A stretch of DNA of 5,803 nucleotides from an uncultured Porphyromonadaceae bacterium (GTDB taxonomy: Bacteria; Bacteroidota; Bacteroidia; Bacteroidales; Muribaculaceae), in NCBI GenBank assembly GCA_900555915.1, contig USNC01000108.1, positions 1-5,803 on the forward strand. The letters are read 5' to 3'. Of the stretch, positions 1-5,803 are shown piece by piece. The notes beneath the pieces are model-generated. The model saw nothing but the letters and a program-made list of their open reading frames with translations, was not told where the DNA came from and did not search any database. Each line of letters begins with the position of its first letter. Position 1 is the stretch's first letter. The position numbers and the translations under genes are program-made.

Positions 1-30
1 CGTGGGCTCGGAGATGTGTATAAGAGACAG
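1..30. other. Residual Nextera/Tn5 sequencing adapter (left end)
   Basis: Bases 12-30 are the 19-bp Tn5 mosaic end AGATGTGTATAAGAGACAG. Bases 1-11 (CGTGGGCTCGG) are the Nextera read-2 side adapter in front of it. This is library-construction sequence, not genome. It supplies an artefactual GTG start at 16-18 and the false peptide MYKRQ fused to the htrA fragment. Genomic sequence begins at base 31. Confidence 0.98.
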
Positions 31-1146
31 ACCAACAACCACGTGATCGACGGAGCCGACAAACTTGAAGTGCTTCTGAACGACAACTCCACATATGAGG
101 CACGCATCATAGGCACGGATGAATCGACCGACCTCGCACTCATCAAGATCGACGCCAAGGGACTCAGCGCCATCACCATCGGCGATTCTGAAAGCCTGCG
201 TCTCGGCGAGTGGGTGCTCGCAGTCGGCAATCCGTTCGGTTTCAACTCCACAGTGACCGCAGGCATAGTGAGCGCAAAGGCAAGAAGCCTCGGAGCTGAA
301 TCACACAGAAGAAACAGAATGGGCATAGAGGCATTTATCCAGACCGACGCCGCGCTCAATCCCGGCAACTCTGGCGGAGCACTCGTGAACCTTAACGGCG
401 AACTCGTAGGCATAAACGCCGCCATCTATTCCAACACCGGAAGCTACACAGGATTCTCTTTCGCCATACCGACTACAATCGCGGCAAAAGTGATCGCCGA
501 CCTTCGTGAATTCGGCACAGTGCAGCGTGCGGTGCTCGGCATATCGGTGGCCGACCTGACCGCGGACATAGCAAAAGAGAAAGGTATCACCGCCACCAAA
601 TCCGGAGTGCTCGTAGCCGACGTCTCAGACAGAAGCACCGCGAAGGTGCTCGACCTCAAGGAGAATGACGTGATAGTAGCGATCAACGGAACAGAGATAA
701 AGAATCTGCCGCAGCTGCACGAGCAATTGGCAAAATACCGTCCCGGCGAAGAAATCAGCGTGACATATTATCGCGACAATAAGAAGATAACAAAAAAGGC
801 AACTCTCCGCAACACCCAAGGTGAAACCACCATCACCAAGAAAGGCGATTTCTCCGAAATAGGCTGTGCATTCATGAAACTCAATCCGGAGACACTGAAA
901 AGCCTTGGCATAAGCAACGGTGTGAAAGTGACAGGCCTCAAGTCCGGTCCGTTCAAGAACGCAGGCGTCAAAGACGGATTCATCATAATAGAGATCAACG
1001 ACCGCGCAGTGAAGTCGAGCGATGATGTGGAGAACATCTACAACCGGCTTATGAAAGACGACTCGGCGGAAGACAAGGTGATGATACTTAAAGGTATCTA
1101 TCCGACAGGCAAGAAAGGATATTACGCCGTCAACCTTGCCGAGTGA
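31..1146 (+). CDS. htrA: HtrA/DegP-type periplasmic serine protease with two PDZ domains, 5' truncated
   Basis: An envelope protein-quality-control protease and chaperone of the S1C (DegP/DegQ/HtrA) family that degrades misfolded periplasmic proteins. The whole trypsin-like triad is visible. Counting the five adapter-derived residues, the His is H9 in TNNHVIDGAD, the Asp is D39 in ESTDLALIKID and the Ser is S119 in NPGNSGGALVN. The substrate-side loop TGFSFAIP follows near residues 145-152. PDZ1 spans about 168-265 (RAVLGISVAD ... LKENDVIVAINGTEI) and PDZ2 about 278-374 (GVKDGFIIIEINDRAV). The stop is TGA at 1144-1146. The signal peptide and roughly the first 110-130 residues are missing because the contig begins at an adapter, so no start codon can be assigned; the GTG at 16 is artefact. 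The next gene on the same strand is rpoD, 201 nt away behind a terminator and its own promoter, so the two are probably separate transcripts. The family call is secure; degP versus degQ cannot be decided here. Confidence 0.95.
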   Translation, partial: TNNHVIDGADKLEVLLNDNSTYEARIIGTDESTDLALIKIDAKGLSAITIGDSESLRLGEWVLAVGNPFGFNSTVTAGIVSAKARSLGAESHRRNRMGIEAFIQTDAALNPGNSGGALVNLNGELVGINAAIYSNTGSYTGFSFAIPTTIAAKVIADLREFGTVQRAVLGISVADLTADIAKEKGITATKSGVLVADVSDRSTAKVLDLKENDVIVAINGTEIKNLPQLHEQLAKYRPGEEISVTYYRDNKKITKKATLRNTQGETTITKKGDFSEIGCAFMKLNPETLKSLGISNGVKVTGLKSGPFKNAGVKDGFIIIEINDRAVKSSDDVENIYNRLMKDDSAEDKVMILKGIYPTGKKGYYAVNLAE

Positions 1147-1217
1147 CCTCGGATGCAAATATGACAATCGGAGCATCTCCCCAAAATACAGAGGAGACAA
1201 AGTTAAATTAATTAAAG

Positions 1218-1251
1218 AAACGCGCCGGAAATCAACCCGACGCGTTTTTTT
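1218..1251 (+). terminator. Rho-independent terminator after htrA
   Basis: AAACGCG (1218-1224) pairs with CGCGTTT (1241-1247). A C/A mismatch follows, then an inner CGG/CCG stem (1226-1228 with 1237-1239) around an 8-nt loop. A run of seven T (1245-1251) follows the CGCG. It lies 71 nt past the htrA stop and upstream of the rpoD promoter, so it should separate the two transcripts. Confidence 0.85.
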
Positions 1252-1292
1252 ACGTTTTTATTACAAAGCGGTTAAATTTTCCCTGCTTAAAA

Positions 1293-1324
1293 TTTGCATT
1301 ATCTCAAAATATTTATTAACTTTG
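1293..1324 (+). promoter_or_regulatory. Bacteroidota-type housekeeping promoter of rpoD
   Basis: TTTG at 1293-1296 (-33 element) and TAACTTTG at 1317-1324 (-7 element, matching TAnnTTTG) are separated by 20 nt. This is the known Bacteroidota vegetative promoter form. Transcription would start about 5-8 nt after 1324, leaving a leader of about 15-20 nt before the ATG at 1348. The sigma factor made from this gene is the one expected to recognise this promoter. A perfect 10-nt palindrome TGTGTACACA (1333-1342) lies just downstream, around the expected start site. Confidence 0.8.
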
Positions 1325-1347
1325 CAACAATTTGTGTACACATAGAT

Positions 1348-2208
1348 ATGAGACAATTAAAGATAACCAAATCAATTACCAATCGTGAGAGCGCATCGCT
1401 CGACAAATATCTTCAGGAAATCGGCCGAGAAGAGTTGATTACCGTAGCAGAAGAAGTGGAGTTGGCGCAGCGTATCAAGAAAGGTGATCATGCGGCCTTG
1501 GAGAAACTCACCAAAGCGAATCTTCGCTTCGTAGTCTCCGTGGCCAAGCAGTACCAGAACCAGGGACTGAGTCTCCCTGACCTGATCAATGAAGGAAATC
1601 TTGGGTTGATTCGTGCAGCTCAGAAATTTGATGAAACCAGAGGTTTCAAATTCATTTCGTATGCTGTATGGTGGATTCGCCAGTCTATTCTGCAGGCACT
1701 CGCCGAACAAAGCCGCATCGTTCGACTTCCACTCAATCAGGTGGGTTCTCTCAACAAAATCACGAAAGAGCTCTCTAAATTCGAACAGGAAAATGAACGT
1801 CGTCCGTCGCCGGAGGAACTGGCCGAACGCCTCGACATCCCAGTCGACAAAATTTCCGACACCCTTAAAGTCAGCGGACACCATATCTCGGTAGACGCTC
1901 CGTTTGTAGAAGGAGAAGACAACTCCCTGCTTGACGTGCTTCCCAACGACGACAGTCCGAGCGCCGACGCATCGCTGACGCAGGAATCACTGTCGAAAGA
2001 AGTGGACCGTGCGTTGCGTCAGCTCTATGACCGCGAGCGCGAGATCATCAAGATGTTTTTCGGCATAGGTTGCCAGGAGATGACACTTGAGGAGATAGGT
2101 GCCAAATTCGATCTCACACGCGAACGTGTCCGCCAGATCAAGGAAAAGGCAATCCGACGACTGAAAGGTCAGAAAAGCAAACTTCTGAAAAGTTATCTTG
2201 GCGAGTAA
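1348..2208 (+). CDS. rpoD: Primary (housekeeping) RNA polymerase sigma factor RpoD, Bacteroidota short form
   Basis: This sigma-70 family factor directs RNA polymerase to vegetative promoters. The 286-residue protein has region 1.2 at about 16-49 ([16 protein letters not shown]). Region 2 lies at about 50-120, including [20 protein letters not shown] and the -10-binding/melting segment [15 protein letters not shown]. Region 3 is at about 128-205. Region 4 is at about 218-280, with the -35-binding helix-turn-helix [20 protein letters not shown]. Region 1.1 and the long non-conserved insert of proteobacterial RpoD are absent, as is normal for the Bacteroidota primary sigma factor. The ATG at 1348 is chosen because [20 protein letters not shown] is the conserved N-terminus of this family. 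An in-frame ATG at 1294 would add 18 unrelated residues and lies inside the promoter. No Shine-Dalgarno sequence is visible, which is usual here. The gene is complete and ends at TAA 2206-2208. Confidence 0.97.
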   Translation: MRQLKITKSITNRESASLDKYLQEIGREELITVAEEVELAQRIKKGDHAALEKLTKANLRFVVSVAKQYQNQGLSLPDLINEGNLGLIRAAQKFDETRGFKFISYAVWWIRQSILQALAEQSRIVRLPLNQVGSLNKITKELSKFEQENERRPSPEELAERLDIPVDKISDTLKVSGHHISVDAPFVEGEDNSLLDVLPNDDSPSADASLTQESLSKEVDRALRQLYDREREIIKMFFGIGCQEMTLEEIGAKFDLTRERVRQIKEKAIRRLKGQKSKLLKSYLGE

Positions 2209-2285
2209 ATATGCCGCCGTCATTTTGCATGTCCGGATCCGGCACACAGTAAGGCTTCCGCATCGGGACATATTTCTACAGGCTC

Positions 2286-2331
2286 AAAAAAAAGACAGGC
2301 TATGTCATTTCTGACATAGCCTGTCCTTTTT
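2286..2331. terminator. Bidirectional Rho-independent terminator between convergent rpoD and dcp
   Basis: A perfect 14-bp inverted repeat, GACAGGCTATGTCA (2294-2307) and TGACATAGCCTGTC (2312-2325), encloses a 4-nt TTTC loop. On the plus strand it is followed by C then T5 (2327-2331), and on the minus strand by T8 (A8 at 2286-2293). It therefore has the shape to stop rpoD transcripts from the left and dcp transcripts from the right. It sits 78 nt past the rpoD stop and 15 nt past the dcp stop. Confidence 0.95.
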
Positions 2332-2345
2332 ATAACGCATCGACG

Positions 2346-4487
2346 TCACTTGATGCCGTCGCGCTTCAGCAAGGCATCGACAGATGGTTTCTTTCCACGG
2401 AACTCGATATAGAGTTCCATAGGATCAACCGTGCCTCCGGCCTCAAGCATCCTGTGATACTTGTCGGCAGTCTTCCTGTCGAAAATACCATTTTCCTGGA
2501 ATGCCGCGAACGCATCCGCGTCAAGCGATTCGGCCCATTTATATCCATAGTAACCGGCTGCATATCCTCCGGAGAATATATGGCCGAACTGAGGAGAGGT
2601 CATACATCCCGGCACATTGGAGAAGATTCTCACAGGCTCCATAGCCTCAGACTCGAACACCTCAATATCCTGCGATGCACGAAGAGGATTCTCAATCATA
2701 TGATATCCCATATCGATGAATCCGAAGCCAAGCTGACGCATGCAGGCATAAGCCGCTCCGAACTGTGAGGCCCTGACAAACTTCTCTATCAACTCCTTCG
2801 GCATCTTCTTTCCGGTCTTGTAATGCTTGGCAAAGGTGTCGAGAAATTTCTGCTCGGTGAGATAGTTCTCATTAAACTGGGAGAAGAGTTCCACGAAATC
2901 ATGATACACGTTCGTGCCGCTCAGACTGGCATATTTTGCCTGCGAGCTCAGGCCATGAAGTGCATGTCCGAATTCATGGAGGAATGTCTCGACCTCACCC
3001 GGAGTGAGAAGCACAGGCTCATCACCGACAGGTTTCGAGAAATTCATCACAATAGAGATCACCGGCACATCGCGGTGTCCCTCATCGTCTTTTGTCTCAG
3101 TGTTGAACTCAGTCATCCATGCGCCCGCACCTTTACCCGGGCGATAGTAGAAGTCTGTATAGAGGACTCCGAGTATGTCGCCGTTTCTGTCAAACACCTC
3201 GAAAGCCTCCGCATCAGGATGATAGACAGGGATATCCTTATTCTTCTTGAACTTATATCCGAACAGCCTGGTGGCGAGGCCAAACACACCGTCGATGGTA
3301 TTGTTGAGTTCAAAAAAGGGCTTCATATCCTCGTCATTGAAGGCATACTGCTCATTTTTCAACTTATCAGACCAATAGGCATAGTCCCAAGGCATGAGAG
3401 TGAAATCCGCACCCTGGCTCCGGCGAGCGAAGTCCTGTACAGCGGCAATCTCAGCACGCATGGGCTCTGTGTATTCGTCTTTCAGATTTGACAGAAAATC
3501 CATGACATTCTCAGGAGTGCCGGCCATGGTATGACCCAACTTATACTCGGCGAAATTCTTATGTCCGAGCAGGCGCGCTATCTCCAGGCGTACATTTGAT
3601 ATGTCGATCAGAGTGGCTATGTTGGAGAAATCACCGTCTATATTGCGTGAATTGTAAAGCCGATACATTTTCTCACGCAATCCCCTGTCGTCGGCATATT
3701 TCATAAACGGGCCGTAGGAAGGCGCGAACACAGTGATAAGATATAGGTTCTCATCGTTGGACTTCCCCTCTTCGGCAAGCGCAGCGTCAGCCTCGGCCTT
3801 GGCCGCGGTCTTTATTGACTCGGGAAGTCCCGCTGTCTCCGCTTCAGTGATAAACATGCGCCGCGCCTTATCTTTCATCCCGTTGGTCACGTTCTGAGAA
3901 AACTTCAGGTTCAGATCGCTCAGTTCGGCGCTCAGTTTTCTGTATCTCTCCCTGTCGGCACCTTTCAGGTTGGCACCGTTGTCGGCAAACGAAGCATATG
4001 TCTCCGTAATCAGACGTTTGTCTTCGGGAGTGAGACCATCCTCCTGGTCGCGATGGTCATAAACACTCTTGATGCGGTCAAACAGGCGCTCATTGAGCAG
4101 AATGTTTGAACTGTGCTCGGCGAGAAGCGGAGTCACATTCTGCATAGCCTTCTGATACTCCTCATTCCCACACGCACCCTCAAGATTGGAGAGGGCGAGA
4201 ATAGCACGGTTTATCTCACCGCTGCTACGGTCGAGCGCCACGATGGTATTTTCGAAAGTAGGCACCGACCGCTGATTGACAATGGCCTCGATGGCCTGAT
4301 TCTGGAAGCGGATTCCCTCTTTCACCGCCGCCTCGAGGTCAGCCGCGGAAATGCGGTCGAACGGCAGCACATTGTAGGGGAGTCCTGAAGGTGCAAGCAC
4401 AGGGTTGCTGCTTTCAAACACGGCAGCCTGCACACCGCCTGTAGTCATCGCTGAAGCTGCTAACATTGCTAAAACTGTCTTTTTCAT
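2346..4487 (-). CDS. dcp: Secreted M3-family peptidyl-dipeptidase (Dcp-like zinc metallopeptidase)
   Basis: A 713-residue oligopeptidase of the M3 (thimet oligopeptidase/Dcp) family. Such enzymes cut short peptides, Dcp typically removing C-terminal dipeptides. The zinc site is complete: HEFGH at residues 504-508 (H504, catalytic E505, H508), with the third ligand E533 in DFVELFSQ. E533 lies 25 residues after the second His, the M3 spacing. The C-terminal HIFSGGYAAGYYGYKWAE motif carries the tyrosine/glycine-rich substrate-binding loop of the family. Length is typical. The N-terminus MKKTVLAMLAASAMTTGGVQA-AVF reads as a type I signal peptide with cleavage after VQA. This points to a periplasmic enzyme, unlike cytoplasmic E. 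coli Dcp. The ATG lies in an A-rich leader with no Shine-Dalgarno. I find no TAnnTTTG promoter in the 84-nt gap from the M16 gene upstream, so co-transcription by read-through is plausible. The TGA stop is at 2346-2348. Exact substrate specificity (Dcp versus oligopeptidase A) is inferred. Confidence 0.94.
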   Translation of the reverse strand: MKKTVLAMLAASAMTTGGVQAAVFESSNPVLAPSGLPYNVLPFDRISAADLEAAVKEGIRFQNQAIEAIVNQRSVPTFENTIVALDRSSGEINRAILALSNLEGACGNEEYQKAMQNVTPLLAEHSSNILLNERLFDRIKSVYDHRDQEDGLTPEDKRLITETYASFADNGANLKGADRERYRKLSAELSDLNLKFSQNVTNGMKDKARRMFITEAETAGLPESIKTAAKAEADAALAEEGKSNDENLYLITVFAPSYGPFMKYADDRGLREKMYRLYNSRNIDGDFSNIATLIDISNVRLEIARLLGHKNFAEYKLGHTMAGTPENVMDFLSNLKDEYTEPMRAEIAAVQDFARRSQGADFTLMPWDYAYWSDKLKNEQYAFNDEDMKPFFELNNTIDGVFGLATRLFGYKFKKNKDIPVYHPDAEAFEVFDRNGDILGVLYTDFYYRPGKGAGAWMTEFNTETKDDEGHRDVPVISIVMNFSKPVGDEPVLLTPGEVETFLHEFGHALHGLSSQAKYASLSGTNVYHDFVELFSQFNENYLTEQKFLDTFAKHYKTGKKMPKELIEKFVRASQFGAAYACMRQLGFGFIDMGYHMIENPLRASQDIEVFESEAMEPVRIFSNVPGCMTSPQFGHIFSGGYAAGYYGYKWAESLDADAFAAFQENGIFDRKTADKYHRMLEAGGTVDPMELYIEFRGKKPSVDALLKRDGIK

Positions 4488-4504
4488 TTTTAAGTAATTA
4501 TTTT

Positions 4505-4540
4505 AAAACGGGAATCCGGAGATCGTCCCCCGGGTTCCCG
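4505..4540 (-). terminator. Imperfect terminator-like hairpin between the M16 gene and dcp
   Basis: Read on the minus strand, CGGGAA plus CCGG (4540-4535 and 4533-4530, split by one mismatched base) pairs with CCGG plus TTCCCG (4519-4516 and 4514-4509). The loop is 10 nt. Only TTTT (4508-4505) follows before AAAAT. The GC-rich stem with a short U-tract suggests partial termination or 3'-end protection after the M16 gene, allowing some read-through into dcp. Confidence 0.55.
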
Positions 4541-4571
4541 CATCAATATCAATAGGATAGGTTGCGCAGCG

Positions 4572-5411
4572 TCATTGAGCGGCCTGCTTGCCGACCATGA
4601 TCACCTCAACATGATTCTTACCGTCATAAACCGACTTGAGGAATTTGTTGAACTCGTTCAGATCAAGAGCCTTGAGAGCCTCGATATAGCCTGTATAAGA
4701 GTCCGCACCCCTCTCGGCATTCATGATGGTGCCTGCCCAATAGCCATTTGTCTTGGAATTGATCTCATACTGCTTGATGGCTGCTTCCTTCACTTTATTG
4801 AAGTGATCGGCTGTAGCACCGTTTTTCAACAGTCCGTCAAGTTCCTTCTTGGCTCTTTCTTCGAGGCGAACAAGTTTGTCTTCCGCTGTCTGATAGTAAT
4901 AAAGGAGCTGCCAGAGATTGTTGTTGAAGTTGAATGTAGCACCGACTGAAGCACCGTACGTGCCACCTTCATCCTCGCGTATTGTCTCAGTATATACCAT
5001 ATCGAGCACATCACCCATAAGATCAATCATGAGATTGTTTCTGACATTCCATTTAAGATTAGAACCAGAATATACGCTGAATACGGAAGTGGAAGGCGAC
5101 TGCATGGGCTGGTCAAACTTATTTTCCACTATGCCTTTGACCGGGTTGAGGTCAGTCAACACCTTGCAGTCTGACGGTTTACCGGCAGAAGGAAGCGTAG
5201 CGATATACTGCTCAAGCAGAGGAGTGATTGTAGCCTCGTCAATGTTGCCGACAAATATGAAAGTGTAGTCAGCCGCATTTGACAGGCTCTTTCTCGCGAG
5301 GTCAAGCATGTTGGAATAGCTGGCCTTGTCGAGGGATTTGGCATCGAGCTGCCCCATGAGCGGATTATTGCCATAGAGCGTATTGAAGCGCGCTTTCTGG
5401 AAAATCATATC
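4572..5411 (-). CDS. M16-family (pitrilysin/insulinase-like) peptidase, C-terminal part only
   Basis: About 280 residues of the C-terminal half of an M16 zinc peptidase, ending at TGA 4572-4574. Recognisable parts, in order: FQKARFNTLYGNNP, the ADYTFIFVGNID strand typical of M16 domains, then YTETIREDEGGTYGASVG. The last contains the conserved Arg and Tyr, seven residues apart, that in M16 enzymes help hold substrate at the active site. The zinc motif HxxEH belongs to the missing N-terminal half. Bacteroidales homologues are usually around 900 residues or more, so most of the gene is absent. Upstream of the codon at 5409-5411 the frame gives a low-complexity, non-M16 sequence and is closed by a stop at 5577-5579. 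The ATG at 5436-5438 and GTG at 5511-5513 are therefore not true starts. I attribute this to a chimeric join. It lies 84 nt upstream of dcp on the same strand, suggesting paired peptide-degrading enzymes of the envelope. Confidence 0.85.
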   Translation of the reverse strand, partial: DMIFQKARFNTLYGNNPLMGQLDAKSLDKASYSNMLDLARKSLSNAADYTFIFVGNIDEATITPLLEQYIATLPSAGKPSDCKVLTDLNPVKGIVENKFDQPMQSPSTSVFSVYSGSNLKWNVRNNLMIDLMGDVLDMVYTETIREDEGGTYGASVGATFNFNNNLWQLLYYYQTAEDKLVRLEERAKKELDGLLKNGATADHFNKVKEAAIKQYEINSKTNGYWAGTIMNAERGADSYTGYIEALKALDLNEFNKFLKSVYDGKNHVEVIMVGKQAAQ

Positions 5412-5450
5412 GGGCAATTCCGGGTAGCAAATACGCATTATGAGCACTTT
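5412..5450. other. Probable chimeric junction (assembly or library artefact)
   Basis: To the left, the minus strand encodes M16 peptidase. To the right, the plus strand encodes a caspase-like protein fragment. Both are cut in mid-protein and meet head-on with no intergenic space, stop or start codon. GC by hand count falls from about 45-48% in sampled M16 lines to about 41% in the right segment. The exact breakpoint cannot be fixed because both frames stay open across it. Confidence 0.7.
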
Positions 5451-5755
5451 GCAGAAATAGCAGAAAATGTAGGTGCGCAGTATCGTAGAGTTGCGGTTGA
5501 AATTACGGTTCACAATGCTTTTAATAAAAAGTATCCGGAAATCGCTGCTTATAAAGAAAATGTCTACGAGCGAAATTCAGAAGTCGATAAGAATATTCCT
5601 GTAACATCGGTTAGTTCGAATGCTGTTGCAGTCATCATAGGTAATACGGAATATCAGGTTGCGACCGGTAAGCAAGGTACTACAAAAGTAGGGCCGGTAA
5701 AATATGCAGTAAACGATGCCAGTACTATGCGTGATTATCTGACACGGACATTGGG
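5442..5755 (+). CDS. Caspase-like (peptidase C14) protein fragment, both ends missing
   Basis: An uninterrupted plus-strand frame of about 104 residues with no start or stop. The second half reads NAVAVIIGNTEYQ ... GPVKYAVNDASTMRDYLTRTLG. This is the first strand and first helix of a caspase/metacaspase-like fold: a hydrophobic strand ending in IGN-x-Y, then V-x-DA-x-x-M-x-x-x-L leading to an L-G turn. The first half (HFAEIAENVGAQYRR ... YPEIAAYKENVYE) is an alpha/beta segment I do not recognise. The catalytic His and Cys would lie further downstream and are lost because the insert ends at the right adapter. After 5755 the frame reads into adapter and gives the false tail CLLYTSPSPRD. Codons are more A/T-ending than in htrA, rpoD or dcp. 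It probably comes from a different locus or organism than the rest of the contig. A/T-rich neighbouring DNA of the same genome remains possible. The fold assignment rests on motif reading only. Confidence 0.6.
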
Positions 5756-5803
5756 CTGTCTCTTATACACATCTCCGAGCCCACGAGACACTGAGCGATC
5801 TCG
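5756..5803. other. Residual Nextera adapter, 8-base index and P7 start (right end)
   Basis: 5756-5774 is the reverse-complement Tn5 mosaic end CTGTCTCTTATACACATCT. 5775-5789 is the rest of the Nextera read-2 adapter. 5790-5797 (ACTGAGCG) sits where the i7 sample index belongs, and 5798-5803 (ATCTCG) begins the P7 flow-cell sequence. It is untrimmed read-through, not genome. Confidence 0.98.

Noticed and set aside
625..1200. 191-codon minus-strand open frame opposite htrA
   Set aside because: It overlaps the well-supported htrA 3' half, runs past its stop, and has no recognisable motifs; it is a composition shadow.
1136..1345. 69-codon plus-strand frame between htrA and rpoD
   Set aside because: It overlaps the htrA stop, then reads through the terminator and the rpoD promoter; the sequence is explained better by those elements.
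1372..1884. 170-codon minus-strand frame inside rpoD
   Set aside because: It is antisense to the highly conserved RpoD regions 1.2-3 and has no independent support.
2233..2242. Palindrome CCGGATCCGG downstream of rpoD
   Set aside because: A single short palindrome in a 3' untranslated region with no promoter or partner site nearby; expected by chance.
2229..2271. Inverted repeat ATGTCCGGAT / ATCGGGACAT with one mismatch after rpoD
   Set aside because: The 23-nt loop, the mismatch and the lack of a T-run make it weak beside the strong terminator that follows; no function is supportable.
2823..3491. 222-codon plus-strand open frame antisense to dcp
   Set aside because: It lies wholly within dcp, including opposite the zinc-site region, and its translation shows no domain. 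Long antisense frames are common opposite moderately GC-rich genes.
4692..4701. TGTATAAGAG, resembling part of the Tn5 mosaic end
   Set aside because: Only 10 bases match, the surrounding bases differ, and it lies in continuous M16 coding sequence, so it is chance rather than an internal adapter join.
31..5755. Search for tRNA or rRNA genes, CRISPR repeats, insertion sequences and attachment sites
   Set aside because: I saw no cloverleaf-like sequence, spaced direct repeats, transposase motifs or long terminal inverted repeats. The only transposon-related sequence is the library adapter at the two ends.

Overview
This is a short metagenome-style contig whose body looks like a Bacteroidales gut genome. 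I suspect a Muribaculaceae-like lineage, but that family assignment is an inference from protein style and moderate GC. Three observations support Bacteroidota. The primary sigma factor is the short form (286 aa, no region 1.1) starting [20 protein letters not shown]. Its upstream region carries a good match to the Bacteroidota promoter (TTTG, 20 nt, TAnnTTTG). The start codons lack Shine-Dalgarno sequences and sit in A/T-rich leaders.

Layout: 1-30 is leftover Nextera/Tn5 library adapter. 31-1146 (+) is an htrA/degP-type periplasmic serine protease missing its N-terminus, followed by a Rho-independent terminator (1218-1251). A consensus promoter (1293-1324) then drives rpoD (1348-2208, +). 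A strong bidirectional terminator (2286-2331) separates rpoD from the convergent minus-strand genes. These are a secreted M3-family peptidyl-dipeptidase (dcp-like, 2346-4487) and, upstream of it, the C-terminal part of an M16 zinc peptidase (4572 to about 5411). The last roughly 310 bases before the right adapter encode, on the plus strand, the start of a caspase-like (peptidase C14) domain. This piece runs head-on into the truncated M16 gene. 5756-5803 is adapter plus an 8-base index and the start of the P7 sequence.

The window is rich in exported proteolysis (HtrA quality control, M16 and M3 peptidases) plus housekeeping sigma. The htrA-rpoD neighbourhood is an ordinary chromosomal arrangement for Bacteroidales, with each gene as its own transcription unit. 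The M16 and M3 genes look like an envelope peptide-degradation unit with an imperfect terminator between them.

I see no convincing new biological system. The most important points for a user are technical. Both contig ends are adapter, giving false terminal residues (MYKRQ... and ...CLLYTSPSPRD). A probable chimeric join near 5412-5450 fuses the M16 gene to an unrelated caspase-like gene fragment. The caspase fragment is biologically interesting but too short to interpret and probably does not belong next to these genes.
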